A DNA stretch of 64,000 nucleotides from assembly GCF_032118995.1 (NCBI RefSeq), contig NC_092648.1, forward strand, positions 15,590,450-15,654,449. The letters run 5' to 3'. The notes under the pieces are model-generated. The model had not been told where the DNA came from and searched no databases. It worked only from the letters and a program-made list of their open reading frames with translations. The translations under genes and the position numbers were made by a program. The stretch comes from Asterias amurensis. Its lineage: Eukaryota > Echinodermata > Asteroidea > Forcipulatida > Asteriidae. Below are positions 1-12,086 of this stretch, one piece after another. Position 1 is the stretch's first letter. Each line of letters begins with the position of its first letter.

Positions 1-84
1 CGGCCAAAGATGAGCGAAGTGAGCAGGGAACGCGTTGGCAAGCCCAAACCAGTAGCGCCTTCGTCAAAAATGACAGCTATATAA
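1..84 (+). CDS. C-terminal end of an unrecognised protein (terminal exon, partial)
   Basis: Frame 1 is open from the first base to a TAA at 82-84 and reads RPKMSEVSRERVGKPKPVAP followed by SSKMTAI. The stretch is basic, uses GC-richer codons than the DNA after it, and runs straight into an AT-rich tract with no coding signal for 5 kb, which is what a last codon followed by a 3' UTR looks like. The rest of the gene lies outside the window. A 27-residue tail is too short to name a family. The exon's 5' border is not visible. An in-frame ATG at codon 4 is probably internal. Confidence 0.55.
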   Translation, partial: RPKMSEVSRERVGKPKPVAPSSKMTAI

Positions 85-360
85 AAAAGACTCCATGCTA
101 TCAGACAGATTGCTAACTCGGAACCACAATGCTTCATGATTGGAGGAAACTAAAAAGGCAAATATGTCTGCCGTTCAGAACAAGAGTGATTGCCTTAATG
201 CAACCTATTCCAGTTGAGGCCAACGTCTGCAGTATCAGCTGTAATAAAGTACCAGTCTAACTTCAGTTCTTTTAACCCTGCAATTCTTAGCAACAAGTAT
301 CTGCAAAAACAGCAAGTGTATTTCCAATAAGCAACAGAATCAAACTTCAGTGGAAGGGTT

Positions 361-640
361 TCAGATATGTGTGTCAGCTGCAGTCAATGTGATGTCGCCA
401 GGTGTTTGCAGTGATGCTGTCCCTTTTATACAAATATTCACATCATCGTTGTAGGACTCCCCATTTTTTTCAACAAAATCAAATGTCCTTGACCTTGAAA
501 AGTATCCAGAGGGTTTATCTATTGCTCGACCTGAATCATACAGCTTATCCATCTGAAGAGGCTGCCTTCCCCCATGTAAAAATGTGTCAGATTTGGGTAA
601 TGCTCTCCCTGATTGACCTTGGTATAAACCTCTTCACTGA
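361..640 (-). other. Weak candidate antisense coding exon
   Basis: On the - strand an open frame of about 90 codons ends in TGA at 361. A possible acceptor AG lies near 642. The peptide is hydrophilic, has varied composition (includes YFSRSRTFDFVEKNGESYND) and looks more protein-like than its antisense translation. No family is recognised. It may simply be a chance frame inside the 3' UTR of the gene ending at 84. Confidence 0.2.
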
Positions 641-1995
641 CCTCACATTTTTATAGCAGTGTGGGAAATCTTCAATAATGGACTAGTATGCACAAGTACG
701 GTATGCCATCCATCATAGCATTTCCTATGTGCAGTTTTAGTTACGTATGTGCGCAACATGCGCGTGTATGTTAGTACTCTAACATGGCAAATGATAACAC
801 AGTGACGACATCTGAGAAGAATTTTCATTTGAGTAGTACCATGGATGTATACTCCCAGACAGATTGCCATGATATAAACGACCCTCTAAAAAGTTGTCAA
901 CATTAAATCGGCTGAAATCAATTTCTTGCAGTACAACTCTCTTTTTAAACACTTGGATGTTCACTCAAAATGAGTTGATGTAAACACATAAACTGCCCTT
1001 TTAGGCAAAGCTAATTTTATGGTTAAACTGAGGCATTCCAGTTTTTGACTTTTCATTGTAAAATCTTAGCGTATTAAAATGAAAATAAAATCGTTTTGAA
1101 GATGTTTTTTTAGATGTTAAATTTACCAAATCTAGAAAAGCCCCAAAGTATCAAGCATAAATGTATTCAAGTAGAAGCGAATTGGGGTAACATTGACTAG
1201 TTTCAGACCCTGGACCTCATTTATATCAACTTGTATAATTATTTCCACTGCCGTTCAAGGTATATTCCCTGACCAAACCAGCTTCCATAATAGAAACTAT
1301 GACTGTTATTTTGCACCCTACTGCTAGTTTTATAACTCCCAATGTAATTATAGTAAAGTAATTTCATGCGGCAGTATTTTATTTCAATTTGTACAAATTT
1401 GATTTAACAGCCTTTTTCCTGAACTCCTTTTTTTTAACCAACTCAATTCATGTTAGATACAAAAGTGGCAAACTGCTGAAGAATTTAATTTGTACAAAAT
1501 GTAAATACCACTTCAGTTTGTTAATAAGCCCTGTTTTAAAATCATTTTTCAATCTTAAAAAACCTAAGAAGACATTCAGTTAAATGAGTTTCATTGCCAC
1601 TGTATTTTAAGCATATTTTGGTTTGGCTCTGCAGTTACAGATTTTTTTCCGTTGGTAGGTTTGCTTTGGTTAGTTAGCGTAAGTTCATAAAACAGGGTTC
1701 CACTTAACAATTTAAAGACTTGTATCGTCTTAGCTTCTGGATGTTGTTGTGAAACATGCGTTGTTCACCAAGTAGCACATGATTCTGACTCAAGGAACCA
1801 ATTATGTTCACTGTTGATTACTTCAAAGACCGATTCTGTTTTAGTAACAAATGTAGTTGTCCGGGTCATTACATCTTAGTTTTTATGCTTTTGGATGGAA
1901 AATGTTCACTTTTATTTTTCTTTGCTTTGATCATTCACTGAAGGTTTCTGTGAAATCTTATCTACAAAGGTTACTTTAGTTGACTCTTGAACGAT

Positions 1996-2052
1996 TGACC
2001 TCAAGGTCATGTTCATTTGACCTAGAGGTTACATAATGTGACCTTGAGGTCA
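1996..2052. promoter_or_regulatory. Three AGGTCA palindromes at ~21 bp spacing
   Basis: TGACCTCAAGGTCA (1996), TGACCTAGAGGTTA (2018) and TGACCTTGAGGTCA (2039) are nearly perfect inverted repeats of the nuclear-receptor half-site AGGTCA, phased by 21-22 bp. They may be receptor sites or a short tandem repeat that happens to be palindromic. Confidence 0.3.
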
Positions 2053-2305
2053 CAATTTGACTTTTTGTTACTACGACCTTTCGAAGTGTGAAGCCCAGTT
2101 CATGAGAAGCAGAACAAGTTGTAAATTGTTTTAATATAAAATATAAAAAAATAAGAAAGCCATAAAAATGCAAGCTTCTCTTTTTATGCAAAATATCTTT
2201 TGTGTAAAACGATTTCATGCGTATAATTGTACATAGGTTATTTTTGGTGGAGACTTTTTTTGTTAAGAATTAACAGAAACTCTGCAAGAGTGGATTTCAT
2301 AACTA

Positions 2306-4800
2306 ATTTTGAAATCTGAGAAAAAAGTCAGAGTTGCACGTTTAAGGAAGACATGCCTGCAATGCTGTACAGATTATTGAAAAGAGAACTTATTGAATAT
2401 GTGGTATTGATTATGACAAATTGATCATCCCGATCACGCATTGATCATGCATTGATCGTGCATTGATCGGTGTGATCAGCTTATGATGATGTATTAACAG
2501 TGTTTATCTAACAGTGTACAGTAAAGATTATAGCTGCAATGTGGTCAATAGTGTATGTACATGATGTTGTAGCAAGTGAAGTATTTGTGCATGTGTTGTC
2601 TTTTCTTTTTTTCCCTTTTGTGTTTCTAATTTATTATACTTTGTTTTAAAGGTAAATATTGGGTAAAGTCATACAACATGGTTGTAAGCATTTTTGTTAA
2701 AGTCACCCCGTTTGTCATATTGACAGTGTAAACAAATTGTCAACATTTTCACAGCATGACGCAAGGATTCTTACAAATCAGTCTAGGTTCCAGTTATATT
2801 ATTTGGGGGTCCAGTTGCTTTTTAGTCCCTATAGATTTTATGTTTACACTTGTGCTGACTAAATGGAAACTTCTCCAGATATTTATCGTAAACATGACTG
2901 ATTGTTACTTTATTTTTGTCTTCATATCATTCCAAAACGTAAAATGTAAAACAACCTAAAAATAAAGTAACACATTTTTTAAACAAGCAAAGATTGAATT
3001 TAAAATATACTTATGATGATTTGGTAATTTCTTTGTCACAATCGAGATTATTCCAGTCTTGCCTTCAAAACAAAGTATAGTAAATAATTGGAACTATGAA
3101 TGTCTTCTTTCTTGTTTTTCCCCCTAATGAGGGTTGAGATTGCTTTGACTATTAAGAGATGTATAAATTTAATTTGTATGCCAACATTAATATTAATTTC
3201 ATCAACAGTTTTGTGACAGTCATCTGTCACTTTTAAGGGTTAATGGGTGTAAAACAAGAATGCTCAGAAATCACACACAGGTACAAATATATTTATGGTA
3301 TTTTTGTTATGTTGTATAAGAGTGATATAAGTATAAGAATCAGAATATTTGCTCTGAGATAAAAAAAAATCCCCTGAAAAAATGAAGGGAAGATACATTT
3401 TTCTTTTTCAGCTGATCCATCCATTGAATTCCTTGTTTTTTTTGGGTATCTTATCAGTGCCATTGAAAATGTTAAAACACAGGAGGCCTATAGTCTTGTT
3501 GTGACTCTTGTACTTTCCTTGTTTTTATTGACAAACTGCAGTTGCATGCCTGAAGGAAAAAAGAAGAAAAAGCAACTTCTAAAGGAAGTCAATTGTTGTA
3601 TTTAAGGAAAACAAAGAACCTTTTAAAGGATTAACAAAATGTTTCAGTTTCTGCGTTGGGTACAAACTGCCATGAAATGTCAAAAGTTAAAAGTTGTTGA
3701 ATCTCTAGCTTCATATTTGCATCCAAAATAATTGGAGCAACCCCAGATGTCTGTATTCTAAAGTTTTGGTGTATTTAAATGTACAAAATTGTTTTATGCT
3801 TTCTATGTAAAGAACAAACATATTGTTACAAAACAAAGTTTCTGGTTTATTTAATATATTTTTGTCTTTTTCATTTTTTGTTGACAATTTTGTCGATAAT
3901 AGTTGCTATATTATAGTAAGATACTATTAAATATTGAGTGTGTATAATTTCTTCTGTCTGTTCATTTTGCAAAGGAAATGTTGAAAACAAAACTAGTTAA
4001 AAACAACTTCTCAATTCTCAACTACATATTTCGCTGATTCAGGTTTATTTTTCCTTCGTCTAAATATAAAGTTTAATTCTGGCGCTCCATAGATAGCTCC
4101 TCTGTTTATTTTCCCATCTTTTTGTTGATGTATGCGTGTCTTTTGTACAAACATTAATTAAGTTATTTGACAACTGCTTATGTAATGTCATGTTTGTATC
4201 AAAAATGTTTAACTAATAAAGTATTAACCAGTCAATGGTATTCCTACAGAATTTTGAAATGAGTTTACTAGTTATTTTTTCTGTCTATGTTGGAACCTTA
4301 GTGTTTGATTAATGATACAATGTAAGTTGTGGATTTGAAAAACAACATGTTTTATTTCAACATTTCCAATCACTACAATAATGAGATTCATCAATACAAT
4401 GTTCATAGTTTTCCTTTACTGGAAATTTGTCTTTACAAATCTGTTGTATCAGACTTTATTGCTGAGCCTGTACACATCATCGCCTACACACAATGAAACT
4501 TTACATGGTTTTTATTCCTCTATAATGAAAACTATGAACAAATCACAATCTTGTAATAATGATATTAATATTAATGAACAGTTTTTATATAGTGCAAAAT
4601 TACAATTAAGTCTCAAAGCGCTTTTGAAGAGTGAAACTAGGAATATTGAATACAAAAATTACAGAAATTACAGAAAGAACTAATAACATTTGTTGATTTA
4701 GTCTTAAGGTTCCTCTTGCTAGGGCCAGGGTTTCATAACTACAAAGGTTTTGCATTGCATCAATAGGTAACAACCCACACACTCAATATGACCTTAAAAC
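2306..4800 (+). repeat. Segmental duplication copy A (UTR-derived)
   Basis: Matches 22560-23720 in the same orientation, beginning with the AAAAAGTCAGAGTT tract and ending near the ACAACCCACACACTCAAT stretch. Relative to the other copy this one has two extra blocks, about 3170-3440 and about 3660-4615. Copy A continues the presumed 3' UTR of the gene ending at 84, so it is probably the source. Confidence 0.85.
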
Positions 4801-5125
4801 AAGGTTTAGTCAAAATGTGGCTTTTCAAAATCTACAGCCTTGTGGAACTAGTCAAAATTTGGCCTTTCAAAATCCAGCCAATAATGTACAAGGCTATAAT
4901 AACCTTATGAAACTAGTCAAAATCTAGCCAAAAATGTACAAGGCTATAATAACCTTATGAAACTAGTCAAAATCTAGCCTAAAATCTACAAGGCTTGTGA
5001 AACTAGTCAAAATTTTGCCTAAAATCTAGCCTTATGAATTTAGTCAAAATCTAAAGCCTTATGAAACTAGTCAAAATCTGGCCTAAAATCTAGCCTTATA
5101 AAACAAGTCAAAGGCTACAAGGCTA
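4795..5125 (-). repeat. Minisatellite, degenerate ~45 bp units
   Basis: Repeats of GAAACTAGTCAAAATCTAGC with CTACAAGGCTATAATAACC between them, about seven degenerate units. The reverse complement is the unit of the much larger array at 59855-60760, so the two arrays are the same family in opposite orientation. It abuts the end of duplication copy A. Confidence 0.85.
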
Positions 5126-5139
5126 TATGTGAACTTGTC

Positions 5140-5473
5140 ACATTTTGCTGGAAAAAGTCGACTTTTCGTTATTAATTCTTTCAAATTTCGGCCAATAAAA
5201 GGATGTCGTTCTTACTACGGTCACGCGCATGCACATCAAGCAAGGCATGCTGGGGGAAAATGGCACGGCGAGATTGATCACCCCTTGGAACGATGTTGGT
5301 GCACCCCTTTACTCCCCGCGGCCATTTTGTTTCTGAGCGCGGGTATCGTGTGTTCACGTGTGTGTGGTGGAAAAGCAGATTTTCTGCAACATTTTACATC
5401 GAAAACCGACATCAAAATTTAACAACTTCCACGATGATAACTGCGCGGATGTTCATAGAATCTTCATAATCAG
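5140..5473 (+). promoter_or_regulatory. Promoter and 5' UTR exon of a + strand gene
   Basis: A short GC-richer, CpG-containing island in AT-rich surroundings. It carries GCATGCTGGG (ZNF143-like), AAAATGGC and GCCATTTTG (YY1-like) and ends in a strong donor, AATCAG|GTAAGTG at 5474. The next acceptor is at 6007, before a coding exon. The TSS is not visible; the likely range is 5200-5400. Confidence 0.55.
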
Positions 5474-6007
5474 GTAAGTGATTCATATGTTGATGCAAAA
5501 GAGGAAATTTGAGGGGGTTTGATTGTCTTGGCAATACAGTCAAACTATTGTCAGCTAATGACATAACCTCAACACAAATCGAAGAAACATAGATTGTGTT
5601 AAAATTGATTAAACCACTGAATGCTCGCTCAATACAAGTGAGGAAAATATTGTTAGGGACGGATAGTTTTGTTGAAACATTGACCCACATCGATTTTGAT
5701 GATGAATTCTAACACTTTGCACTACACGTTTTTTGTTTCTCCAATTCCTTCAATCCAAGCGTTTAGAGTAAATTCACAGGGCGCACATATTTTTCTATGA
5801 ATTGTTTTGCTGTGTGCTGGGAATTAGATGTGACGACATGAAGTACTGTACATGTCATGTGAATAGGTGGAGACAATTTAAAGGCCCCCTGAACATGCTG
5901 CCCCGATGAAGTGAAATTTCCCAATGCCCTATACTTTCTATATCCCCTCATTATGAATGACCACCAATTTACATCCATACTCTAAATATAATTTTGTTCT
6001 TTTTCAG

Positions 6008-6139
6008 AGTTCGTGGAATCTGAATGTTTCCCTTTCATCAGAAGTGTATGCTGCCTCTCCCTGCATCTCAGCAGTTTTTCCAGTCACAACAGCAGTCACT
6101 GAGGTACAAGCCTCAATCGTTCTGTAAGGCAACCAAAAT
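6008..6139 (+). CDS. First coding exon of an unrecognised + strand gene
   Basis: The acceptor TTTTTCAG precedes 6008 and the donor AAAAT|GTATGT follows 6139. The first ATG (6024) opens a frame through the donor, ending in phase 2: MFPFHQKCMLPLPASQQFFQ followed by SQQQSLRYKPQSFCKATK. The N-terminus is Gln/Ser-rich and basic with no acidic residue, so a mitochondrial presequence is one possibility; a disordered start is another. It is spliced from the 5' UTR exon ending at 5473. I could not find the next exon with confidence. The exon-like ORF at 12087-12325 is the nearest candidate, but the phase does not match a direct splice. Confidence 0.45.
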
Positions 6140-8030
6140 GTATGTTTCTATTACTAGCTGTAGGGCCATAATAATTTATACCAACACATTTGCCCAAATT
6201 TCCCTCATACTTTTTTCTTCTGCTAAGACCCACATTATTTATGGCTTCTTCTTTTTTGTGGGGCCTTCATACTTTCCCTCAAGAGCCAAACATCATGCTA
6301 AGCATCGTCAATTTGATACTAAACAACCCTTGAGGTCGTTACCTAGTATTGTGAATGAGCATATTTTGAGTTTTGCAACTGATTCTAGTTCACCAAAAGG
6401 AACGATTACACTGTATTTCTGTACTTGCAAACATGGAATTATTCCGTTCATGAATAATATATAACTCTAACTCCCCCCCCCCCACCCAAGGATGTTAAAA
6501 AAAATTTGCTTTATAATTTTGAATACATCCTATTAAATAGGTGTACTTGGTAGTTACTCATGTTGATGTATAACAATGTTGTTGGAAAAACACCCTTTAA
6601 AGTAAAATGTAGTTTTAAAAAAAATTTCACCCCCCCCCAAAAAAAAAATTTAATCTGAAAAAAGCTTCAGGCATGAAGCCTTTCTCATGCATCTGAAAGC
6701 ACACAATTTTGTGCATGGAATGTAGATTTCATTTCATATTTTGTGTTCAACTTTGATGACCATTTGAACCAAAACTTTAACTGGTTTGTTATTTATGCAA
6801 TTATTGAGGCACACCAAATGACTGGTGTTTGATTATTACCAAAAGTATCCCCAATCTTTATTATTTTCTAAAAATTACTTTTAATTAGTTCATCAACACC
6901 TAGAAGGGGAATAGGGGATCATCAAAGCCATTCATAGAACCAATAATTGCCCAAATAATAGGATTCATCAGAAAATAATAAGCAACCCAGACTAGATTGT
7001 TTATTTGAATTTTCAAGACTTTATTTGAAAAAAAATCCACACTGTTAGACATTAACCCCCACCCACCCCTACCTCAAAAGCTTGATTATGACTAAGTTAT
7101 ATGTTATGTTTCCGGAATGTTTTAATTAAAACAGTTTTTGTTTTTGGGGTGCTTTGGCACTCCTATTGCTTCGTTACTATTCATTTTGATAGTTGCTTAA
7201 ATTGATGGTTAGAAACGTGCCAGTTGATGTAATACTTAACCTTATTGAAATTATTTCAAATTGTCTTTTATTTTTTGTATGCACTTGTCAAGTGCCACAA
7301 TTCAAAAAATGTATTTGTAAAATCAAGTACAGCTTTCAATTAATACTTGTATTTATTAAAACTATTGAAAATGTGTATAGTTTCAAAATTCAACTTAAAC
7401 CCCCAAACCAGTTAAGAATTTATCCGAGAAGAAACATCAGCTGGCAAATGACAACCATAGCTAAGAAATATAAATGATCAACCAAGGAAGAAATGTAACC
7501 TGTTTTTCCAAAAGGAGTCCACATGGCTAACAAAAAAACTAGTCTTATGAAAACATAAATTAACTATTTGGTTTCCACAAACTTGTAAAATAATTGTTTG
7601 TGCTTTTTCAGAATATTTACAGAATCAAAGCGTTTTTTGGTCAAAGAAATCTAATTAAATTTGACTCCTTTATGGTCTACAGGTTGCATTTCTTACTTAT
7701 AAAGAAGGTACAACATTGGTATTCATATACTGCATATAGAGTGCACAAATTTTGACACAAAAAACATTATCTAAAACTTGCAGCGTTTCAAAACAAATTT
7801 CTTTATTTATTGTTTATTTCAAAACAGTTTTTACATCAAGTGGACATTTAGATGAATGTTTACTTGCATGCTTTCCAAAATTTAAGGGAACGCATGTTCA
7901 CTAAATTCCCGCATTAAACTTATAAGTTAAATTCACGATAGCGTAACTACCAATGTTGTATCTTCTGTAAAGGCCGCATCTTATAGCTTGTTCTGTGACT
8001 TTATAATCTCAATCTTGGAAAATTTTTGAA
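6140..8030 (+). other. Presumed intron, no gene seen
   Basis: AT-rich with homopolymer runs (poly-C at 6471 and 6631). About 6690-6850 is a decayed copy of the GTGGACACTATTGG MITE family, recognised from its ATCTGAAAGCACACAA and GAGGCACACCAAATGA blocks. Nothing else was supported. Confidence 0.4.
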
Positions 8031-8040
8031 GTCAAAATGG

Positions 8041-8530
8041 CTAAGTCCACAAAGGGACACAGAGAGTCAAAAGAAACTAAGTGTTTTTGTCAAAAAATGA
8101 CTAAGTCCAAAAAAAGACTAAGTACAAACATTGACTATGAGTTTCTGCTCAAAAAATTACTAAGTACAAACAATGGCTAGTGTTTTGGTCAAAAAATGAC
8201 TAAGTCCACAAAAGGACACAGAAAGTCAAAAATTACTAAGTGTTTTTGTCCAAAAATGACTAAGTCCAAAAAAAGACTAAGTACAAACATTGACTATGAG
8301 TTTCTGCTCAAAAAATTACTAAGTACAAACAATGGCTAGTGTTTTGGTCAAAAAATGACTAAGTCCACAAAAGGACACAGAAAGTCAAAAATTACTAAGT
8401 GTTTTTGTCCAAAAATGACTAAGTCCAAAAAAAGACTAAGTACAAACATTGACTATGAGTTTCTGCTCAAAAAATTACTAAGTACAAACAATGGCTAGTG
8501 TTTTGGTCAAAAAATGACTAAGTCCACAAT
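8041..8530 (+). repeat. 159 bp tandem repeat, three copies
   Basis: CTAAGTCCACAA recurs at 8041, 8200, 8359 and 8518, exactly 159 bp apart. Copies 2 and 3 are almost identical, copy 1 is slightly diverged. Each unit is built from smaller ACTAAGTNCAAA elements, suggesting an earlier short repeat that was later amplified as a block. Confidence 0.95.
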
Positions 8531-8896
8531 GGAACTCCATTTTATTGTTATTTAAAGTCACAACAAGCTATAAGACGATACCTTTAATAAGGGGCTGTAT
8601 TCCATTTTGATGTACCTAGCAATATAATCTAATGGTAATTTGAATTTGACGCCTTGTATAAGTGTCATATGCAAATTTCTAGTTGATTACATGTTGGTGT
8701 ACATTAACTATGGGATACAGTCTCTTCTGCACCCCTATAGGGGGTGCTCTTGGTTGATCATGATTTTAATAATAGGGGGGGTAGGGCCAAACTTTTTACG
8801 GAGTTAATTTCGAACCGTACAACGGCACGAGAAATTTTTTTGGCTGACTTAGTCTATATAAAAAAGGCAATTTTTAAGGGATTTTTTTTGATTTTT

Positions 8897-9415
8897 TTAA
8901 GCACCACTGAACTGTAGAAGCAGCAGAGTTGCGCAAACGTGTGAGCCAGTTGGTGTGGTCAACTACTATCTAGAAAGTGAAGCGACTTAATGATCTAAGT
9001 ATTAATGGAAGGAAAGCATTTTATTAAGTTAAATCAAGTTAATGTTTCATTGATAGTCTGTTTTACCAAAGTCCTGCTTTACATGATTGACAAACTAAAA
9101 AGATTGGGGGTTTTTTAAAGTCCGAAGCCAAAAACAAACTAAAGAATTTTTTTTTAAGTCCAAAACATAAGTCGAAAGGATTCTGTTGCCGGTTAAAATG
9201 TTTGATGAATCTGTATCAAGTGTACCATCGGACGTCTCCCCCTGTTCGGGCAAACACGTCGCTAAGTTCTTGGAGTCAAGTTTCAAGTTTGAATTTTGGT
9301 TGAAGTGTAAAAGGACGTTTCCACTCCGTCACCGATTGAGTCCTGTACCATCAGAATCACGAAGACTTCAACCCAGATGATGATGCGCTGATCAGAGAAA
9401 CAAGATTCCAACATG
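8897..9415 (+). pseudogene. Broken inverted copy of an unrecognised two-exon gene end
   Basis: 8897-9030 matches the reverse complement of about 11672-11815, and about 9310-9405 matches the reverse complement of about 11283-11385. In the first segment the frame reads VEAAELRKRVSQLVWSTTI then TAG where the other copy has TGG (Trp). The second reads DFNPDDDALIRETRF, matching DFYPDVGARVGEMRF of the other copy, but its frame is closed by a TGA shortly upstream. This copy is therefore inactivated. No protein family is recognised. Confidence 0.6.
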
Positions 9416-10624
9416 GCGGCTGAACTTGAACAATTTTGTTAATTTTTGTGACGAGCACAACAAAAACAGAACTAAAATACGCATGTTTTTTTCAATATTA
9501 ACAGCATACTCAGGAATGTATTGGTTTCACTTGCATTAGAAGTACTACACTTCTGAATAAATTTTGTTTCATATCAATCATAAATTTTGAATTTGTTAAA
9601 ACATCGCAACATTTTAACAGTGTGTGTGATTACATGTTCAAATAAAGTCAAATTTCAAAGTCAAAAGTGAGGTTGTAAGAAAACATCAGATTTGCATCTT
9701 CATTGCATCGAGTATCATAACATGAGATATTGTAGATGACATTGGGTTCATGGAGGATAACTAGACTGAGAAAAAAAACTCTTAAAAAAACCTAACCTAT
9801 CTCTAAACAAATTCTAAACTCCCAAGTACAACAAAGTTTCAAATCCTACGGAACTACAAATTGCTGATGAAGTCCCAATTAAGTATTGAAAATCTAGGAT
9901 CAACAACTACTCTTACTGATTAACTTCATGTAAATCTGCAAACCAACCACTGCATGCTAATGATTTAGTATAAATTACAATTTTTTCATAAAAAACTGTC
10001 TGACGTTGATGTCGGAAAAGTAAGGTTTTATCAGTGACGATAAAATCACTGATAACTTAGTGTATTTTCCACCTAGAAAGACCCCTGTGATTCTGCAAAC
10101 AGTGTTTGACTAAAGTAACAAAGCGACGTCTTATTTAGAATACCTATTCCTGATGTTTCTTTTTGGCATAATATTCATAACAAAATTAATCTAACAAGCG
10201 AGTTGAGAAATAACTAATAGTGTTTAAGTGATTTATTTAATAATTCTACACTAATAATGGACTAGTGTGTATGCTCCCTTTTCCTTAAACTACCTAGCCA
10301 TATGACAAATTACTGTTTATTCTGAGGTTATTTAACTGAATAAGTCTACACTAATACTGCTAATACGCTAATAAACACCTAGTTTGATCCATTGTACACT
10401 TTGCTGTTGTACATGTTGAGACAATCTCATGTTTACATTAAAAGAATTAAAATAAGTGATGGACATCGCACAACATACAATTGTTATACTGACAAAAACT
10501 AGTAGCTTGCATTTGTTCCCAACAGTTCTACGGGTTTAATATCATAAACTTGCCTACTGTTTTTAGAACCTGTCAAAATAATTAATGACACAAGTGTCTT
10601 TGTCACTTTAACAGCCTGAATAAC

Positions 10625-10690
10625 TAAGACTTCAACCCAGATGATGATGTGCTGATCCGAGAGTTTTGTGAGTTTTTGTAAAAAAACGTC
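10625..10690 (+). pseudogene. Third fragment of the same exon
   Basis: A short stretch encoding DFNPDDDVLIRE, 90% identical at DNA level to 9368-9405. It lies between the two larger inverted copies and has no visible splice context. Confidence 0.55.
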
Positions 10691-11278
10691 CTAGTTTCGT
10701 CACCAAGTTCAGTTGGAAAAGGGTTAACTAGTTGTAAAAATTGTTCACAATTATCAATAATTAAGACCCTAAAGAATTGAAAACACCTACTGCAGCTAAA
10801 TTACTACGTTCATGAAAAATGTCTATTGGTCAACATCATTTGTAAATCATTTCCTCAACTGATTGTAGTTAACATACCTACTGTAGAATAAGTCATAGAG
10901 CTGACTGTTCAAAACCTACAATGAACCACCTAGTTAATTGGTCACTGAAATAGACCAAAAGTTAACGTCATAGACTGAATAACTAACGTCAACCAGTTCA
11001 ACAGGAGTTTTAACTAACTCGGAAATCTTAACACTATTCTAACTTACGAAGGAGTGTAAAACCTACTCTGGCTGTGAATTAAACTGGTCACAATAACATA
11101 ATGCACACCAGCATCTTTCTAAGCAACGATGTTTCTTCTACAATAAAGCAACCTGTTTACTTCCTACACAATCCCAATGTCATCTTTGATATCTCATTTT
11201 GATACAGTCAAAACTTCTTAACACAAGTGAAACCAATGTAAAAGCCTGAGTACCTGATTGAAATGTGAATAGCCATGT

Positions 11279-11445
11279 TCAGAATCTCATTTCTCCGACC
11301 CTCGCACCAACATCTGGGTAGAAGTCTCCGTCATTCGTCAGGTCCAGAGTCTCCCTCAGATCAGAAGAGGATGTCCAGTTGTAGAAAAGGTTGATCAAAA
11401 AGTAGACCCATTTACACAGGAACAGTATAGAGAGACGGGTACCAA
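11279..11445 (-). CDS. Putative terminal coding exon, unrecognised protein
   Basis: An open frame of about 55 codons on the - strand ends in TGA at 11279-11281. It contains a hydrophobic segment (RLSILFLCKWVYFLINLFYN) followed by a polar tail WTSSSDLRETLDLTNDGDF, then YPDVGARVGEMRF. A possible acceptor (CCTAAG) lies at 11446-11447. The tail is shared with the broken copies at 9.4 and 10.6 kb, which supports this as real protein sequence rather than chance. The preceding exon candidate is 11689-11800. The phases do not join perfectly with the obvious splice sites, so the exact border is uncertain. Confidence 0.45.
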
Positions 11446-11688
11446 CTTAGGATAACAAAATGATCAGGTAAAAAATGTGAAAAAAAGTGCTATGGTCCTC
11501 AGTCCTTGACACTTTCGATACAGGCCCCCAAAGACTTCAATAGGCAACCAAATCCTTTCTTTCTTAGGTTTTTTTTTTTTTCAGAGATCAAGAAAGTTGA
11601 AATAGTTTGTCAATCATGTAAGGTAGGACACCGGTAAGACAGACTACCAGCGCCACATTAACAAGATTTCACTTAATAAAATGCTTAC

Positions 11689-11800
11689 CCAACCATTAAC
11701 TCTTGGATCATTAGGTCGCCACACATTCCAGATAGTAGTTGACCACACCAACCGGCACACACGTTTACACAACTCTGCTGCTTCTACAGTTCAGTGGTGC
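11689..11800 (-). CDS. Putative upstream exon of the same gene
   Basis: The - strand frame VEAAELCKRVCRLVWSTTIW followed by NVWRPNDPRVNGW is open and ends at a good donor (TTGG|GTAAGC, GT at 11688-11687). The inverted copy at 8.9 kb preserves most of the residues but has a stop. The Trp-rich WNVWRPNDPRVNGW motif is distinctive, but I do not recognise the family. The 5' border was not determined. Confidence 0.45.
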
Positions 11801-12086
11801 TTTCTACAGCATTTAATGAATGGTAACCAAATAATTTAAGACATAGTTTTTCAAATTATAAAAACAGCCAAGTACAACATTTATCATCCTTGAGTTGAAA
11901 TAAAATGTATCTCTGAAATAAGATTTTTTTGTTCATCAGCTGATGGCAAAAAAAAAAATCAATGAAATTTAGAACTGTTAATTATTACTGTCACAGCAAT
12001 GCAAAGAAGTAAAAACATTTTTCAAAATGTGACTGTTTTGTAAAAGATATTGTACTTTTAATCAATTTCATTTTGAGTTTGGGCAG

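Larger units (their letters stand above)
85..4250 (+). other. Long 3' UTR or downstream region of the gene ending at 84
   Basis: No convincing coding exon is visible on the + strand. AATAAA-type signals occur at about 1083, 2960 and 4216, so the transcript could end at any of these. On the - strand, about 361-640 is open for about 90 codons and codes for a hydrophilic stretch (ending DITLTAADTHI then TGA), and 780-960 is also open. These may be chance open frames opposite a UTR, or unrecognised antisense exons. Short features inside are an AGGTCA-type palindrome cluster at 1996-2052 and GATC-rich 11 bp repeats at 2420-2480. Confidence 0.4.

Noticed and set aside
9095-9286. 63-codon - strand ORF near 9.2 kb
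   Set aside because: Poly-Lys and Asn rich end, no splice signals, and it lies antisense to the broken duplicate.
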